A DNA stretch of 64,000 bases from the NCBI GenBank assembly GCA_019448385.1, contig JAGTXO010000002.1, forward strand, positions 62,001 to 126,000, read 5' to 3'. The position numbers and the translations under genes are program-made. How positions within the stretch are numbered: position 1 is the stretch's first letter; each line of letters begins with the position of its first letter. Positions 28,626 to 37,824 of the stretch are shown piece after piece. This stretch comes from Diacronema lutheri. Taxonomy: Eukaryota > Haptophyta > Pavlovophyceae > Pavlovales > Pavlovaceae. The notes under the pieces are model-generated. The model did no database searches. It saw only the letters and a list, made by a program, of their open reading frames with translations, and was not told the DNA's origin.

Positions 28626-31600
28626 TCACAGCATGGCTGACGCGCCGTCCGCTCCGGCCGGCACGCCGACACGCCAGCGGCGGCCAGGCCGGCGCGCGCG
28701 CCGGCGGGCGGCCACACCAAGCGCGAGCAGCGCCACGGCGAGCGCGGCGCCGGCTGTGCGTGCGAGCGGCCACGTGCGCAGCGCGAGCGCGCTCGGCGCC
28801 TCGGCCGCGAGGCGCGCGAGGTCCGTGCGGCACCAGAAGGGGTCGGGCTGGCCAATGTCGCAGCACGCGGTCGTGCGGCTCGGGTGGCGCGCGTCGGGCG
28901 CGACGTGGCACCACGCGCACGCGAAGCCGTGCGGGTGGCGGCAAAAGTTGTGGTCGCCCAGCCCCGCCCTGTCGCCGTACTCTGCGACCTCGCTCGCATT
29001 TGCGCGCAGCCAATTGAGGCATGGTGCGCCACTCACCGACACCGCGACCTGCCCGCGGTAATCGGACGCATCGTGCATCGCCCAGCACTCGCTCGGCGGG
29101 CGGCCGATGCGCTGCGCGAGCGGCGCGATCGACGGCGCGCGCGACATGGGCACGGCGGGCGCGAACGCGCCGCGCGGCGCAAAGTTTGCGCCCGCCGCGC
29201 CCGCGGGCGCGTAGCCGGCCGGCGCGAAGCCCGCGACCGCCGAGCCTGCGGGCACGTAGCCTGCGGGCACGTAGCCTGCGGGCACGTAGCCCGTGGCGAC
29301 GGTGCTGGCGGGCACGTAGCCCGCGGGCACATACCCCGCAGGCACGTAGCCCGTGGCGACGGCGGGCGCGTACGCGCCGGCCGCCGCGCGCGCGGGCGCA
29401 AGCGCGCTGGCCGCGAAGCCACGCGCGGCGGAGCCCGCGGCCGCCGAGCCAGCGGGCGCAAAGTTGGCGGGCGCGAGCGCGGCGCGCGCGACGAGGCGCT
29501 GGTAGTTTGGCGGCGGCGGCAGGCTGTGCGGCGGGTAGGGGCTGGGCGAGGGCGATGGCGGCGATGGCGGGCTCGGGTGCGCGCACCGCAGCTGCGGCGC
29601 GCCCACGTCGCAGCACTCCCAGCCGTGCTTGCTCGCTTCGAGCGTGTAGCACCACGCGCAGTAGAACCCACCCGGCCGGCGGCACAGATCGTGCGCGCCG
29701 AGCCCGACCGCGGCGTACGCGCCAACGGGCGAGTAGGGGTGTGCGTTGGGTGTCTGCGTATCCCACCGCTGGCAGCGCTTGCCCGTGACCGTCCTCGAGA
29801 CGTGTCCTCTGTAGTCCGCGTAATCGTGACGCTCAAAGCACTCGCGCGGGTCGGGCGGCGGCGAGAAGGGCGGCGGCGGCGGCGGCGCGGGCGATGGCGG
29901 CGGCGCGCGCGGCGGCGCGCGCGGCGGCGGCGCGCGCGGCGGCGACGGCGGCGGCGGCGGCGACGGTGACGGCGGCGGCGGCGCGCTCGGCGGGCTCGGT
30001 GGCGCGCTCGGCGGAGGCGGCGAGCTCGGCGGGCTCGGTGGCGGGCGCGGCGGCGCGGGCGTCGCGCACGCGCGCGCCGGCTTGCGAGGCAGCTCGCAGC
30101 ACGCGAGCTCGAGCCGCGCGCGCAGCGACGCGACGGTGAGCGGCGCGGCGCCGCCCGCGCGCGGCGCGGGCGCGCGCGCCGAGCCGCGCGCGCCGCCGTG
30201 CGCGCCGCGCCGCGGCTGCGCGGGCGGCGAGCGCGGCGGCGGCGGCGGCGGCGAGCTGTGCGGCGGCGGGCTCGCCGCTCCCCCGCGCGCGTATGCGGGC
30301 AGCGCCGCGCGTGCGCGCGCGAGCGCATCGGCGGGCACGCACGCGGCGCACGCCGGCGCGCCCGCGCCGTGCACGCGCCGGCACGCCGCCCACGGCGCCT
30401 GCGCGCCGAGCTGCGCGTACGGCAGCGCGGCGGCGGCGGCAGCGAGCGGGCGCGCGCCGCCGTGCTCCGCCGCGTGCGCGTCCTCAAACGCGTCGGCCAC
30501 CTCCGCCCAGCTCGCGCATTCGCGACGCGGGTGGTCGCGCGTCGGCCGCGTGACGCGCGCGCGCCCGCGATAGTCGCCGCCGTCCGCGCGCACGTAACAT
30601 TCGTGCCCGTCGGGCGGTGGCGGCGGCGCGGGTGGCGGCGGTGGCGCGGGCGGGCGCGGCCTCGGGCTCGGCGGTGGCGCGCTCGGCGGCGCGGCGGGCA
30701 ACGGCGGCGCGGCGGGCGGCATGGGCGGCGGACTCGGGCTCGGCGGCGGCGGGCTGGGCGGCGGGCTCGGGCTCGGCGGCGGCGGGCTAGGCGGCGGGCG
30801 CGGGCTCGGGCTTGGCGGCGGGCGCGGCTGGTAAAGCGACGCGAGGCCGACGACGACGCGCGCACCGCCACCCGCGCCCGAGATCTCGGCCGCACCATCG
30901 CGCGCGTGCGCGCGCGCTGCCGGCGCTGACGCGGGCGCGGGCGCCACGTGCGCGCCGCCGTGCGCGCCGCCGTGCGCGCCGCCGCCGCCGCCGCCGCCGG
31001 CGGCGGCGGCATCGGCATCGCACGCGCCACTCGGCCTCGGCGCGCCCACGTCGCAGCAGCCCCAGCTCGGCTTGCGTACGGTCGTGTAGCACCACGCGCA
31101 CATGAGATGCGAGCCGTGCGGCGCTCGGCAGAAGTTGTGCCCGCCGCCCAGCCCCTCGTCCGGGTGCGCGCGCGGCGTGAAGGCGTGCGCGTGCGGCTGC
31201 TGCGAGGACCACGGCTGGCACGAAAAGCCGCCGCTCGTCCGGTTGACGCTGCCGCGGTAATCACTCCGATCCTCCGCCTCAAAGCACTCGCTCGCACGCT
31301 CGTCAGAACCGCCACCAGCTGCCGACGGCAGGGTCGCTCCGCCCGTCGCCCCGCCCGTCGCCCCGCCCACGGCCGCGCGCTGCGGGACGGCGGCGGACGC
31401 GGACGCGGCGGTGGCGGGCGAGCGCGGCTGCGCCGGCCCGGCTGGTCCGGTGCGCACCGGCGGCAGCTGCGCCGACGGCAGCTCGAGCCGCTCGAGAAGT
31501 CGCACGCGGCAAACGGCGACATGCCTCTCATCGCCCGCGAGCAGCCGCGAACGGAACGTGTATGCGCCGATGGGCACGTCGGTGCACTCGGTGCGCGCGG

Positions 31601-32249
31601 CCGCCTCGCGCATACGCGCCGCGCAGTCCGCCGAGCACAGCGTCGGCGTGCCGTGCCGCGGCGGAGGCTGCGCAAAATCGCACGCGGTCCACGCGGCCGC
31701 GAGCGCGGCCGAGCAAGACTCGCGCAGCGCGGCCGCGGCCTGCGCGGCGGCCTGCGCGGCGTGCACGGCCTCGAGCGACGGCTGCGGAACCACGCCGCGC
31801 CGCGCATGCCGCGAGCTCGGCGCCGGCGCCGGCGCGGCCGCCGGCGCGGCTGCCGCGGCCGCCGTGCACATGCTCGACCGAGCCGCCCATACCTGCTCGA
31901 TCGACGCGAGGTACGACCCGCCCTCGGCGTGCGCGACGTCGCCGGACGGCGCAGCGCTGAGGCGATCGAGCGCAGCGAGCCCTGAGAGCACGTGGCACTC
32001 GAAGGCTTCCTGCGCCACGTCCAGCTGCGCGACGCACGCGTCGGCGCACAGGCGCTCGGGCGCAGGCGGCTCGTCGGCGCCGCCGCCATCGTCCGCCAAG
32101 CACGCGCGGCGCACGGCGCCGAGCTGCGCTGCGCAGCTCGCGACGGTACTAGCACGGACGGGCGAAGCCCCGCCACCGTGGTGCGGCGGGGAGGTGGCCG
32201 CGGGGAGCAGCCGGCCGAGCGCGAGCACCGCGATGCAAGGCCACCGCAT
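28626..32249 (-). CDS. Multi-kringle type I membrane protein with proline-rich linkers
   Basis: 1,207 aa from ATG 32249; signal peptide MRWPCIAVLALGRLLPAATS. An N-terminal cysteine-containing helical region leads to kringle-like domains. The clear ones start ECFEAEDRSDYRGSV (about 335), ECFERHDYADYRGHV and ECWAMHDASDYRGQV, each followed by CQxW-type, HNFCR/HDLCR and CAWCY/CAWCH motifs and a terminal WxCCD or ACCD. A fourth, between them (ECYVRADGGDYRGRA), is degenerate. Linkers are PPSP-rich, and one holds repeated YVPAG units encoded by a 15-bp tandem repeat. A single C-terminal transmembrane helix (GAALAVALLALGVAA) is followed by an Arg-rich tail. Kringles bind proteins or carbohydrates; a cell-surface role is inferred. 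Confidence 0.78.
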   Translation of the reverse strand: MRWPCIAVLALGRLLPAATSPPHHGGGASPVRASTVASCAAQLGAVRRACLADDGGGADEPPAPERLCADACVAQLDVAQEAFECHVLSGLAALDRLSAAPSGDVAHAEGGSYLASIEQVWAARSSMCTAAAAAAPAAAPAPAPSSRHARRGVVPQPSLEAVHAAQAAAQAAAALRESCSAALAAAWTACDFAQPPPRHGTPTLCSADCAARMREAAARTECTDVPIGAYTFRSRLLAGDERHVAVCRVRLLERLELPSAQLPPVRTGPAGPAQPRSPATAASASAAVPQRAAVGGATGGATGGATLPSAAGGGSDERASECFEAEDRSDYRGSVNRTSGGFSCQPWSSQQPHAHAFTPRAHPDEGLGGGHNFCRAPHGSHLMCAWCYTTVRKPSWGCCDVGAPRPSGACDADAAAAGGGGGGGAHGGAHGGAHVAPAPASAPAARAHARDGAAEISGAGGGARVVVGLASLYQPRPPPSPSPRPPPSPPPPSPSPPPSPPPPSPSPPPMPPAAPPLPAAPPSAPPPSPRPRPPAPPPPPAPPPPPDGHECYVRADGGDYRGRARVTRPTRDHPRRECASWAEVADAFEDAHAAEHGGARPLAAAAAALPYAQLGAQAPWAACRRVHGAGAPACAACVPADALARARAALPAYARGGAASPPPHSSPPPPPPRSPPAQPRRGAHGGARGSARAPAPRAGGAAPLTVASLRARLELACCELPRKPARACATPAPPRPPPSPPSSPPPPSAPPSPPSAPPPPSPSPPPPPSPPRAPPPRAPPRAPPPSPAPPPPPPFSPPPDPRECFERHDYADYRGHVSRTVTGKRCQRWDTQTPNAHPYSPVGAYAAVGLGAHDLCRRPGGFYCAWCYTLEASKHGWECCDVGAPQLRCAHPSPPSPPSPSPSPYPPHSLPPPPNYQRLVARAALAPANFAPAGSAAAGSAARGFAASALAPARAAAGAYAPAVATGYVPAGYVPAGYVPASTVATGYVPAGYVPAGYVPAGSAVAGFAPAGYAPAGAAGANFAPRGAFAPAVPMSRAPSIAPLAQRIGRPPSECWAMHDASDYRGQVAVSVSGAPCLNWLRANASEVAEYGDRAGLGDHNFCRHPHGFACAWCHVAPDARHPSRTTACCDIGQPDPFWCRTDLARLAAEAPSALALRTWPLARTAGAALAVALLALGVAARRRARRPGRRWRVGVPAGADGASAML

Positions 32250-32324
32250 TTGCTTTTCACCCGGCCGCCCTTTTTTGCGCATCCCGTGCAAAGCTTGAAA
32301 GCCCACTCACAAACGCAAAAAGTC
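32250..32324. promoter_or_regulatory. Divergent promoter (kringle protein / H15-FKBP) with CGCCCTTTTTT
   Basis: 75 bp between outward-facing ATGs. Contains CGCCCTTTTTTG at 32266-32277, the same core as at 998, 40856, 61404 and 62876. Confidence 0.4.
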
Positions 32325-32891
32325 ATGGCGCCAAGAGCGATGGAGCCGAGGACCGTGCTCGACAAGGTCGTGGCGGCAATCTCGCTCCTCGCGGAACCTA
32401 GCGGCGCCTCGCGCCCGGCGATCGCAAAGTGCATGACCGCCAATTACGGTGAGACGTCCGCGGCTCTCTTGAAGAGGGCCATCGCTGCGGGTGTCAAGTG
32501 CGGCAAGCTCGTGCAGACCGGGCAGCGCTTCTCGCTCGCCGGCGTTGCCGTGCCGCCGCGATTGGGGTGCACGGTTGTCAAGGCGGTGCTCAAGGAAGGC
32601 AGCGGCGCAGTGTCGCAACTCGGTGACACGATTGACGTCAAGTACGTTGGCTCGCTCGCCGATGGCAGCCAGTTTGACCGCGCGGCGCACTTTCGCTTCA
32701 CGCTCGGCGCGGGCGATGTCATCAAAGGGTGGGATGCCGGGATTCCAGGCATGCGGGTGGGCGAGCGAGCGCGGCTTGAGGTGCCACCAAGCCTCGGCTA
32801 CGGCAAGAAGGGAAGTGCGCCCGAGATCCCCCCGAACGCCACGCTGACCTTTGACGTGACGCTCAACAGCATCGCCGGCCCGGTACCATAA
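32325..32891 (+). CDS. Linker-histone (H15) domain fused to an FKBP-type peptidyl-prolyl isomerase
   Basis: 188 aa, no intron. Residues 1-75 resemble a linker-histone winged helix (SRPAIAKCMTANYGE ... LLKRAIAAGVKCGKLVQTGQRFSL, the H15 pattern SRxAI...ALKKxVxxGxLVQ..GxFxL). Residues about 85-185 are an FKBP domain: DTIDVKYVGSLADGSQFDRA, FTLGAGDVIKGWDAGIPGMRVGER, LGYGKKGSAPEIPPNATLTFDV. Most active-site aromatic and Asp positions are kept. A nuclear, chromatin-associated prolyl isomerase is inferred. Its stop codon overlaps the left edge of the proposed 24-kb insertion (ATAAGTTTTAC begins at 32888), so its native 3' end may have been displaced to beyond 57245. Confidence 0.85.
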   Translation: MAPRAMEPRTVLDKVVAAISLLAEPSGASRPAIAKCMTANYGETSAALLKRAIAAGVKCGKLVQTGQRFSLAGVAVPPRLGCTVVKAVLKEGSGAVSQLGDTIDVKYVGSLADGSQFDRAAHFRFTLGAGDVIKGWDAGIPGMRVGERARLEVPPSLGYGKKGSAPEIPPNATLTFDVTLNSIAGPVP

Positions 32892-32914
32892 GTTTTACTA
32901 ACGACGCTTTCATA
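32888..32914 (+). repeat. Left boundary repeat (attL-like)
   Basis: ATAAGTTTTAC, 8-base spacer, CTTTCATA. The same two blocks with a 4-base spacer occur at 57235-57257. It overlaps the TAA stop of the FKBP gene. Confidence 0.55.
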
Positions 32915-32942
32915 GGCGGGTCAGCAGGGGGGACAATGCAGG

Positions 32943-32959
32943 TTGTTACACAGTAACAA
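32943..32959. repeat. Palindrome abutting the recombinase start codon
   Basis: TTGTTAC-ACA-GTAACAA, a perfect 7-bp inverted repeat with a 3-base centre. Its last base is the A of the recombinase ATG. It could be a binding site for the recombinase or an operator; this is inference from position. Confidence 0.45.
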
Positions 32960-34026
32960 TGAGCTTTATCCGGACAGGCAGGAAACCGGAGACCGGCACA
33001 TCTGCCAGAGTCGAGGAGCCTCACGAGGACGAGCCCCCTGCTCTGCAACTTTTCCTCGCATCCCCCCAGCGCCACTGGGCGCATTGGGAGCAGTTTTGCG
33101 CCGCGCACGCGGCGTCTCTCCTCACGCCCACACCGGAGCACCTCGCATGCTTCATGCTCTGGCGCTACGACACGATGCGCGCGCGCTCCTTTGGGGCCAC
33201 GCCCAGGCCGGACTCCGCCTTGCTCTCGGTCCTCGGCGTCAAGCGCGAGCTCCGCCTGCGCGGCCACCCCGTCGCTTCGGAAAGCGCCACCAGTCGCCTT
33301 AAGGCGGGCCTCGAACGGCGGCTCGCCGCCGCCGGCGGTGCGGCTACGCTTCTCGCGCGCCGCAAGCGCCCGCTCACGCTGCTGCTCGTCCTCGACTTTC
33401 TCGCCGCCGGGCAGGGCACTTTGTTCCGCGGTGTCGCGATCGATTGGTCGTCGCCCCCGTTCGATGCCGCTCGTGCTTTCTACGCCTTCCTCTGGCTCTC
33501 TTCCGCACGCGCCGGCGATGCGCTTCGCCTGCGCGCTGCTGCGGTCCACGTGCGCGTCGACGGCGTCTCCGTGACGCCCGGCGTGTCCAAAACCGACCAA
33601 ACAGGCAAGCGCTGGGGCGACTCGCCCACAGTCATCCCTTTCGGCGGCGAACTCGACGCCGCGCGCTACCTCGCCGACTTGCTCGTCGCGCGCCGGCCGG
33701 CGCTCGACGCATGGCTCTTCGTCGACACCAGCGGCGCGTGTCTCGCCAAACCGTGGCTCGACGCTCTCCTCGCGCACTGCCTTGCGCTCGTCGTGCCGCC
33801 GGGCGAGGCGCGTGCGTACTCCGCGCACAGCTTCCGCATCGGCACGGCCACGGCGCTGTTCGCCGCCGGTGTGTCCCTGGACCTCGTCCAGCGCGTTGGC
33901 CGGTGGGCGTCACCGTCGTCGGCGTCGATCTACGCGCGGTCGTCCGAGCGCCTCCTCGCCCAGCCCATGGCGGTGCTCGCGGGCCTCCCTGTGGTGGCCG
34001 TGCTGCCTCGCTCAGGTGGCACCTAG
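32959..34026 (+). CDS. Tyrosine recombinase (phage-integrase fold)
   Basis: 355 aa from ATG 32959, first gene inside the proposed element. An N-terminal helical core-binding domain (about 30-150) is followed by a catalytic domain with the complete active site: R184 (SSARAGD), K211 (GVSKTD), H290 and R293 (AHSFRIG), W316 (GRWAS) and nucleophile Y325 (SIYARSS). The HSFRIG...GRW...IYAR pattern is like recombinases of algal and protist mobile elements. It would cut and rejoin DNA through a 3'-phosphotyrosine link without target synthesis, fitting the short direct repeats at the element edges. No reverse transcriptase is near it. The frame is intact and no intron is needed. Family assignment within eukaryotic tyrosine recombinases is open. 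Confidence 0.88.
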   Translation: MSFIRTGRKPETGTSARVEEPHEDEPPALQLFLASPQRHWAHWEQFCAAHAASLLTPTPEHLACFMLWRYDTMRARSFGATPRPDSALLSVLGVKRELRLRGHPVASESATSRLKAGLERRLAAAGGAATLLARRKRPLTLLLVLDFLAAGQGTLFRGVAIDWSSPPFDAARAFYAFLWLSSARAGDALRLRAAAVHVRVDGVSVTPGVSKTDQTGKRWGDSPTVIPFGGELDAARYLADLLVARRPALDAWLFVDTSGACLAKPWLDALLAHCLALVVPPGEARAYSAHSFRIGTATALFAAGVSLDLVQRVGRWASPSSASIYARSSERLLAQPMAVLAGLPVVAVLPRSGGT

Positions 34027-34115
34027 CGTCGTCCTCGCTCGTGCTCGCTCTCGGCTTCTCCTTCTCTTGTTCTCTCACATGTGCCTGGCTCCGTCGCCCG
34101 CATGCTTCGGCTCCT

Positions 34116-35474
34116 CGCTCGGCGTCGCCTCCCCAGCGGCCCGGCGCGCCTGTATGCGCCAAGGGCCGCGACCTCATCGCTCCGGACGCGCCGGTGGTTC
34201 TGTGGCCTCCGCCCAGACCGTCGCGCCCGTTTGTGTCACGGCACGTCCGCGCGGCTCTGCGCCATGTCCCTCTGGCCAGATCCACCGCGACGACCGCCTT
34301 CGTGTTTCGGCTCCCGGTTGGTTCCCGGGTCGGCACTGCTCCATGTCCAACCTGGCTCGGCGTCGCCTTCCCGGGCGGCCCGGCGCGCCTGTGTGCGACG
34401 CGGGCTCCGGCCTGGTCGCTCCGGGCGCGCCGGTGGTTCTGTGGCCTCCGCCCAAACCGTCGCGCCCGTTTGCGTCACGGCGCATCCGCGCGGCTCTGCG
34501 CCATGTCCCTCTGGCCAGATCCACCGCGACGACCGCCTTCGTGTTTCGGCTCCCGGTTGGTTCCCGGGTCGGCTCTGCTCCATGTCCAACCTGGCTCGGC
34601 GTCGCCTTCCCGGGCGGCCCGGCGCGCCTGTGTGCGACGCGGGCTCCGGCCTGGTCGCTCCGGGCGCGCCGGTGGTTCTGTGGCCTCCGCCCAAACCGTC
34701 GCGCCCGTTTGCGTCACGGCGCATCCGCGCGGCTCTGCGCCATGTCCCTCTGGCCAGATCCACCGCGACGACCGCCTTCGTGTTTCGGCTCCCGGTTGGT
34801 TCCCGGGTCGGCTCTGCTCCATGTCCAACCTGGCTCGGCGTCGCCTTCCCGGGCGGCCCGGCGCGCCTGTGCGCGACGCGGGCTCCGGCCTGGTCGCTCC
34901 GGGCGCGCCGGTGGTTCTGTGGCCTCCGCCCAAACCGTCGCGCCCGTTTGCGTCACGGCGCATCCGCGCGGCTCTGCGCCATGTCCCTCTGGCCAGATCC
35001 ACCGCGACGACCGCCTTCGTGTTTCGGCTCCCGGTTGGTTCCCGGGTCGGCTCTGCTCCATGTCCAACCTGGCTCGGCGTCGCCTTCCCGGGCGGCCCGG
35101 CGCGCCTGTGTGCGACGCGGGCTCCGGCCTGGTCGCTCCGGGCGCGCCGGTGGTTCTGTGGCCTCCGCCCAAACCGTCGCGCCCGTTTGCGTCACGGCGC
35201 GGCCGCGCGGCCCTGCGCCATGTCCCTCTGGCCAGATCCACCGCGACGACCGCCTTCGTGTTTCGGCTCCCGGTTGGTTCCCGGGTCGGCTCTGCTCCAT
35301 GTCCAACCTGGCTCGGCGTCGCCTTCCCGGGCGGCCCGGCGCGCCTGTGCGCGACGCGGGCTCCGGCCTGGTCGCTCCGGGCGCGCCGGTGGTTCTGTGG
35401 CCTCCGCCCAAACCGTCGCGCCCGTTTGCGTCACGGCGCATCCGCGCGGCTCTGCGCCATGTCCCTCTGGCCAG
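34116..35474 (+). repeat. 239-bp tandem repeat, about 5.7 copies
   Basis: The landmark CCATGTCCCTCTGGCC recurs at 34262, 34501, 34740, 34979, 35218 and 35457, exactly 239 bp apart; copies are nearly identical, with the first partial copy most diverged. Because 239 is not a multiple of 3, one forward frame reads each copy in a different phase, and all three forward frames stay open throughout; long reverse frames exist too. That openness is a consequence of composition and periodicity, so no protein is called. The array starts about 90 bp after the recombinase stop. Confidence 0.9.
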
Positions 35475-36043
35475 CGTGCCCGCGCAAAACTGCCTATATA
35501 CGGCGCGGTCCGGGCTGGTCCGGCCAGTGTAAGGCTGAGAGTACGACCCGGGTCGTACAATCAAGGGTTAAAAGCCAGGCAATGAGCGCTCGAGGGGTCG
35601 GAGCGATGCTTAGGACGAGCCTAGGACCGAGACCCCCCTCCTGACCGGCCGATTTTGAGTAGAATTCGGGGTCGAGCGGGCGCGGCGGACGGAGGGCCCG
35701 AGCCGGGCCGACGGAGGTACCGACCCCGGAATGCGGGCGACCGGAAGGGCTTGGGTGATTGACGCAGAGTAGATTAGAATGGCGGATTCCGGGGGGGATC
35801 GCAACTGGCATCGCGCAAGCTGAGGCCCTCTGACTGACCGGACCGCGCCGAGTGCGCGTGCACCCCGTGGAGGGCGCGGCCAGTCGGACACTCTTCGCGA
35901 CTGAGCTCGCCGCGGCATACCGTGCGCTGCGCCGGCGCGCTACTTGCCGTTGGCCGAGCTGCGGGTGTCGCGCACGGCCGTGCTGCGCAGCCAGCGCCTC
36001 GATGCGCCGGTGGCCGGAACCAGCGCCTCGACAGCATGTTGGC
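35475..36043. other. Spacer after the tandem array
   Basis: Contains a TATA-like CTATATACGG (about 35494) directly after the last repeat unit and an 18-bp palindrome (35541-35558), then GC-rich sequence without a convincing gene. Confidence 0.4.
35541..35558. repeat. Perfect 18-bp palindrome
   Basis: GTACGACCCGGGTCGTAC, fully self-complementary with no spacer, about 45 bp downstream of a TATA-like sequence and just past the tandem array. A protein-binding or recombination site is possible; nothing proves it. Confidence 0.7.
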
Positions 36044-36944
36044 TCACTTGGGCTCGGTGCGCGGTGCGCGGCTCTGCCGGCGCGGGCGCGTGCGCGGGCG
36101 CGGGCGCGACGCTTCGGACTCGCTGCCCGGCTCTGCCTGTGCGGGCGCGATGCACTCGGACTCGATGCCCGGCTCTGCCTTCGTGGGCGCGGTCGCGGGC
36201 ACGGGCGCGCCCTCGACCCCGTCGCGGTTGAAGACATCGAACTCGACGCACACGCCGTGGTCCTCGAAGTCGGTGGCCTCGCTGTCGTTCGCGTAAGCCT
36301 CGGGCGAACTCGCAACGAGCGACGACATCTCGGCGTGGAGCCAGCACATCTCATGCTGCACCGCGTGATCAGGTTCTTGAGCGCTCCGTTGAAAGAGTCA
36401 CTCTCACGGAGGCGCTCGCTGCATTACACCAGATAGCCATCGAGCTTGTGAGCGTGCTCGTGCGCCCGTGCGAGGTCCTTGGAGAGCGCGTCGGCGCGCG
36501 CGCACATGCCGTCGCATGATTTGGCCGGTGTCATGCTGTGCTTCCAAGGCCTGGTGCTCGGCGTTGAGCGTGTCGTGATCCTCGCGAACGAGCTGCAACC
36601 AGCTGCAGCAGCCGCGCGACGCCGCTGTCGCCGACGATGCGCTGGAGCATGTGGCCCATGAGGTGCGCGCGGCACGTGGCGAGCGCGACGTTCTTGCGCA
36701 GCAGCGCGAGGATCCGGGCGCCGCGGACGAGCCGGCCCATGCACTTGAGCGCGTAGATTCGGCCGCACATGCACGCGCCGACGACCGAGTCGGCGGGCCC
36801 GCCGTCGAGCCAAAAGTTGGCCTCGGCCGCATCGCGGCGGCGGGCGACGCGCTGAAGGATGCGCACGCGGTAGTGCCGGTCGACGAGCAGCTCGTCGCCG
36901 AAGATCTCGTCGGGCAGCAGCTCGGAGACGTTCTGGGGGTACAT
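36044..36944 (-). pseudogene. Decayed gene for a coiled-coil protein of unknown family
   Basis: Coherent protein segments run leftwards from ATG 36944: MYPQNVSELLPDEIFGDELL, VVGACMCGRIYALKCMGRLV, a heptad-rich LVREDHDTLNAEHQALEAQH, then ADALSKDLARAHEHAHKL, and finally MCWLHAEMSSLVASSPEAYA with an acidic Pro/Glu tail ending at 36044. They lie in different frames, so the gene is broken at several points. I do not recognise the family; it appears to belong to the inserted region. Confidence 0.45.
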
Positions 36945-37371
36945 GTTGTGCGAGCGAGCACGCGACGAGATCTCGTCGGGCGTGCCGTCCGTTCGTTCAG
37001 AGCAGAGCGCGTCGGACCGGCAGACAGACGATGCAGCGCGCGAAGGCACCTGCAGCGCGCGGCGTGGCCTCGCGTGCCGTCACGAAGCCGCCTGCGCGCA
37101 CTGCGGAGGCGGCGAGCGCGACGAGGGCGGGCGCGGACGAGGTGCTGAGCGGCGTCACGTACGCGCCCTCGCCCGCCGAGCTCGACGCCGCGGCGCTGAC
37201 GATGCGCGCGGCATACCACACCGACCGCCTCTGAGACGATGCGCGGCGCCTGCGGAGGACTGGTCCGTTGGCGCGCAAACCGTGGGCGAAAGGGCGCGAA
37301 GCCAACGGCCGTCCGCGCACGTTCAAACGCGCGCATACGGGTGGCTTCCTCCCACCTTCGGCGCCGCTTTT
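36945..37371. other. Spacer between the decayed coiled-coil gene and the foldback element
   Basis: About 430 bp of GC-rich sequence with no gene I can support. Near 37361 it has GGCGCCGCTTTTCAAAAGGG, part of which is mirrored after the right arm of the foldback element. Confidence 0.3.
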
Positions 37372-37665
37372 CAAAAGGGTGTAGGGTGTAGGGTGTCGGA
37401 TGCAAAACAAGCCCTCCCCACATTTGGGCCCGACGTCATTCCTTCTTCGAAGCCGTGACGTTACTCACATACGAGTACTTTTACTTAGTGTAGGATGGAT
37501 CTATTCTCTAAGTATTTACATAGTGTAGGGTGTAGGATAAGTACGGTTATGAAAGTCCCATAGGGGGAGAAGGAATGACGCTGTGACGGAAGAAGGAGTG
37601 ACGTCGGGCCCAAATGTGGGGAGGGCTTGGTTTGCATCCTACACCCTACACCCTACACCCTTTTA
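37372..37665. mobile_element. Foldback (MITE-like) element with telomere-like ends
   Basis: Two arms of about 77 bp (37372-37448 and 37588-37665) are inverted copies with only a few mismatches; both contain CCCACATTTGGGCCCGACGTCA. Their outer ends carry TGTAGGG units (AAAGGGTGTAGGGTGTAGGG), close to the plant-type telomere repeat. The 140-bp centre is AT-rich and includes further TGTAGG units. GGCGCCGC lies outside both arms. No coding frame. It looks like a non-autonomous element inserted just upstream of the PIF1 remnant. Confidence 0.75.
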
Positions 37666-37824
37666 GAAAGCGGCGGCGCCTCGGAGCATGGCGGCTCGAC
37701 AGCATGGCGCCTCGACAGCATGGCGTCGTCCAGCGTCACGCCGCGTCGTGGTCCTGCCGCTCCTCCGTGGCGCACGGATGGCGCTCCTCCGTGACGCAGC
37801 CGAACGACGCCGCGGCGTCACGGC

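Noticed and set aside
34081-35644. Three overlapping plus-strand and several minus-strand open frames as proteins
   Set aside because: They are consequences of a 239-bp repeat without stops; no start context or recognisable domain.
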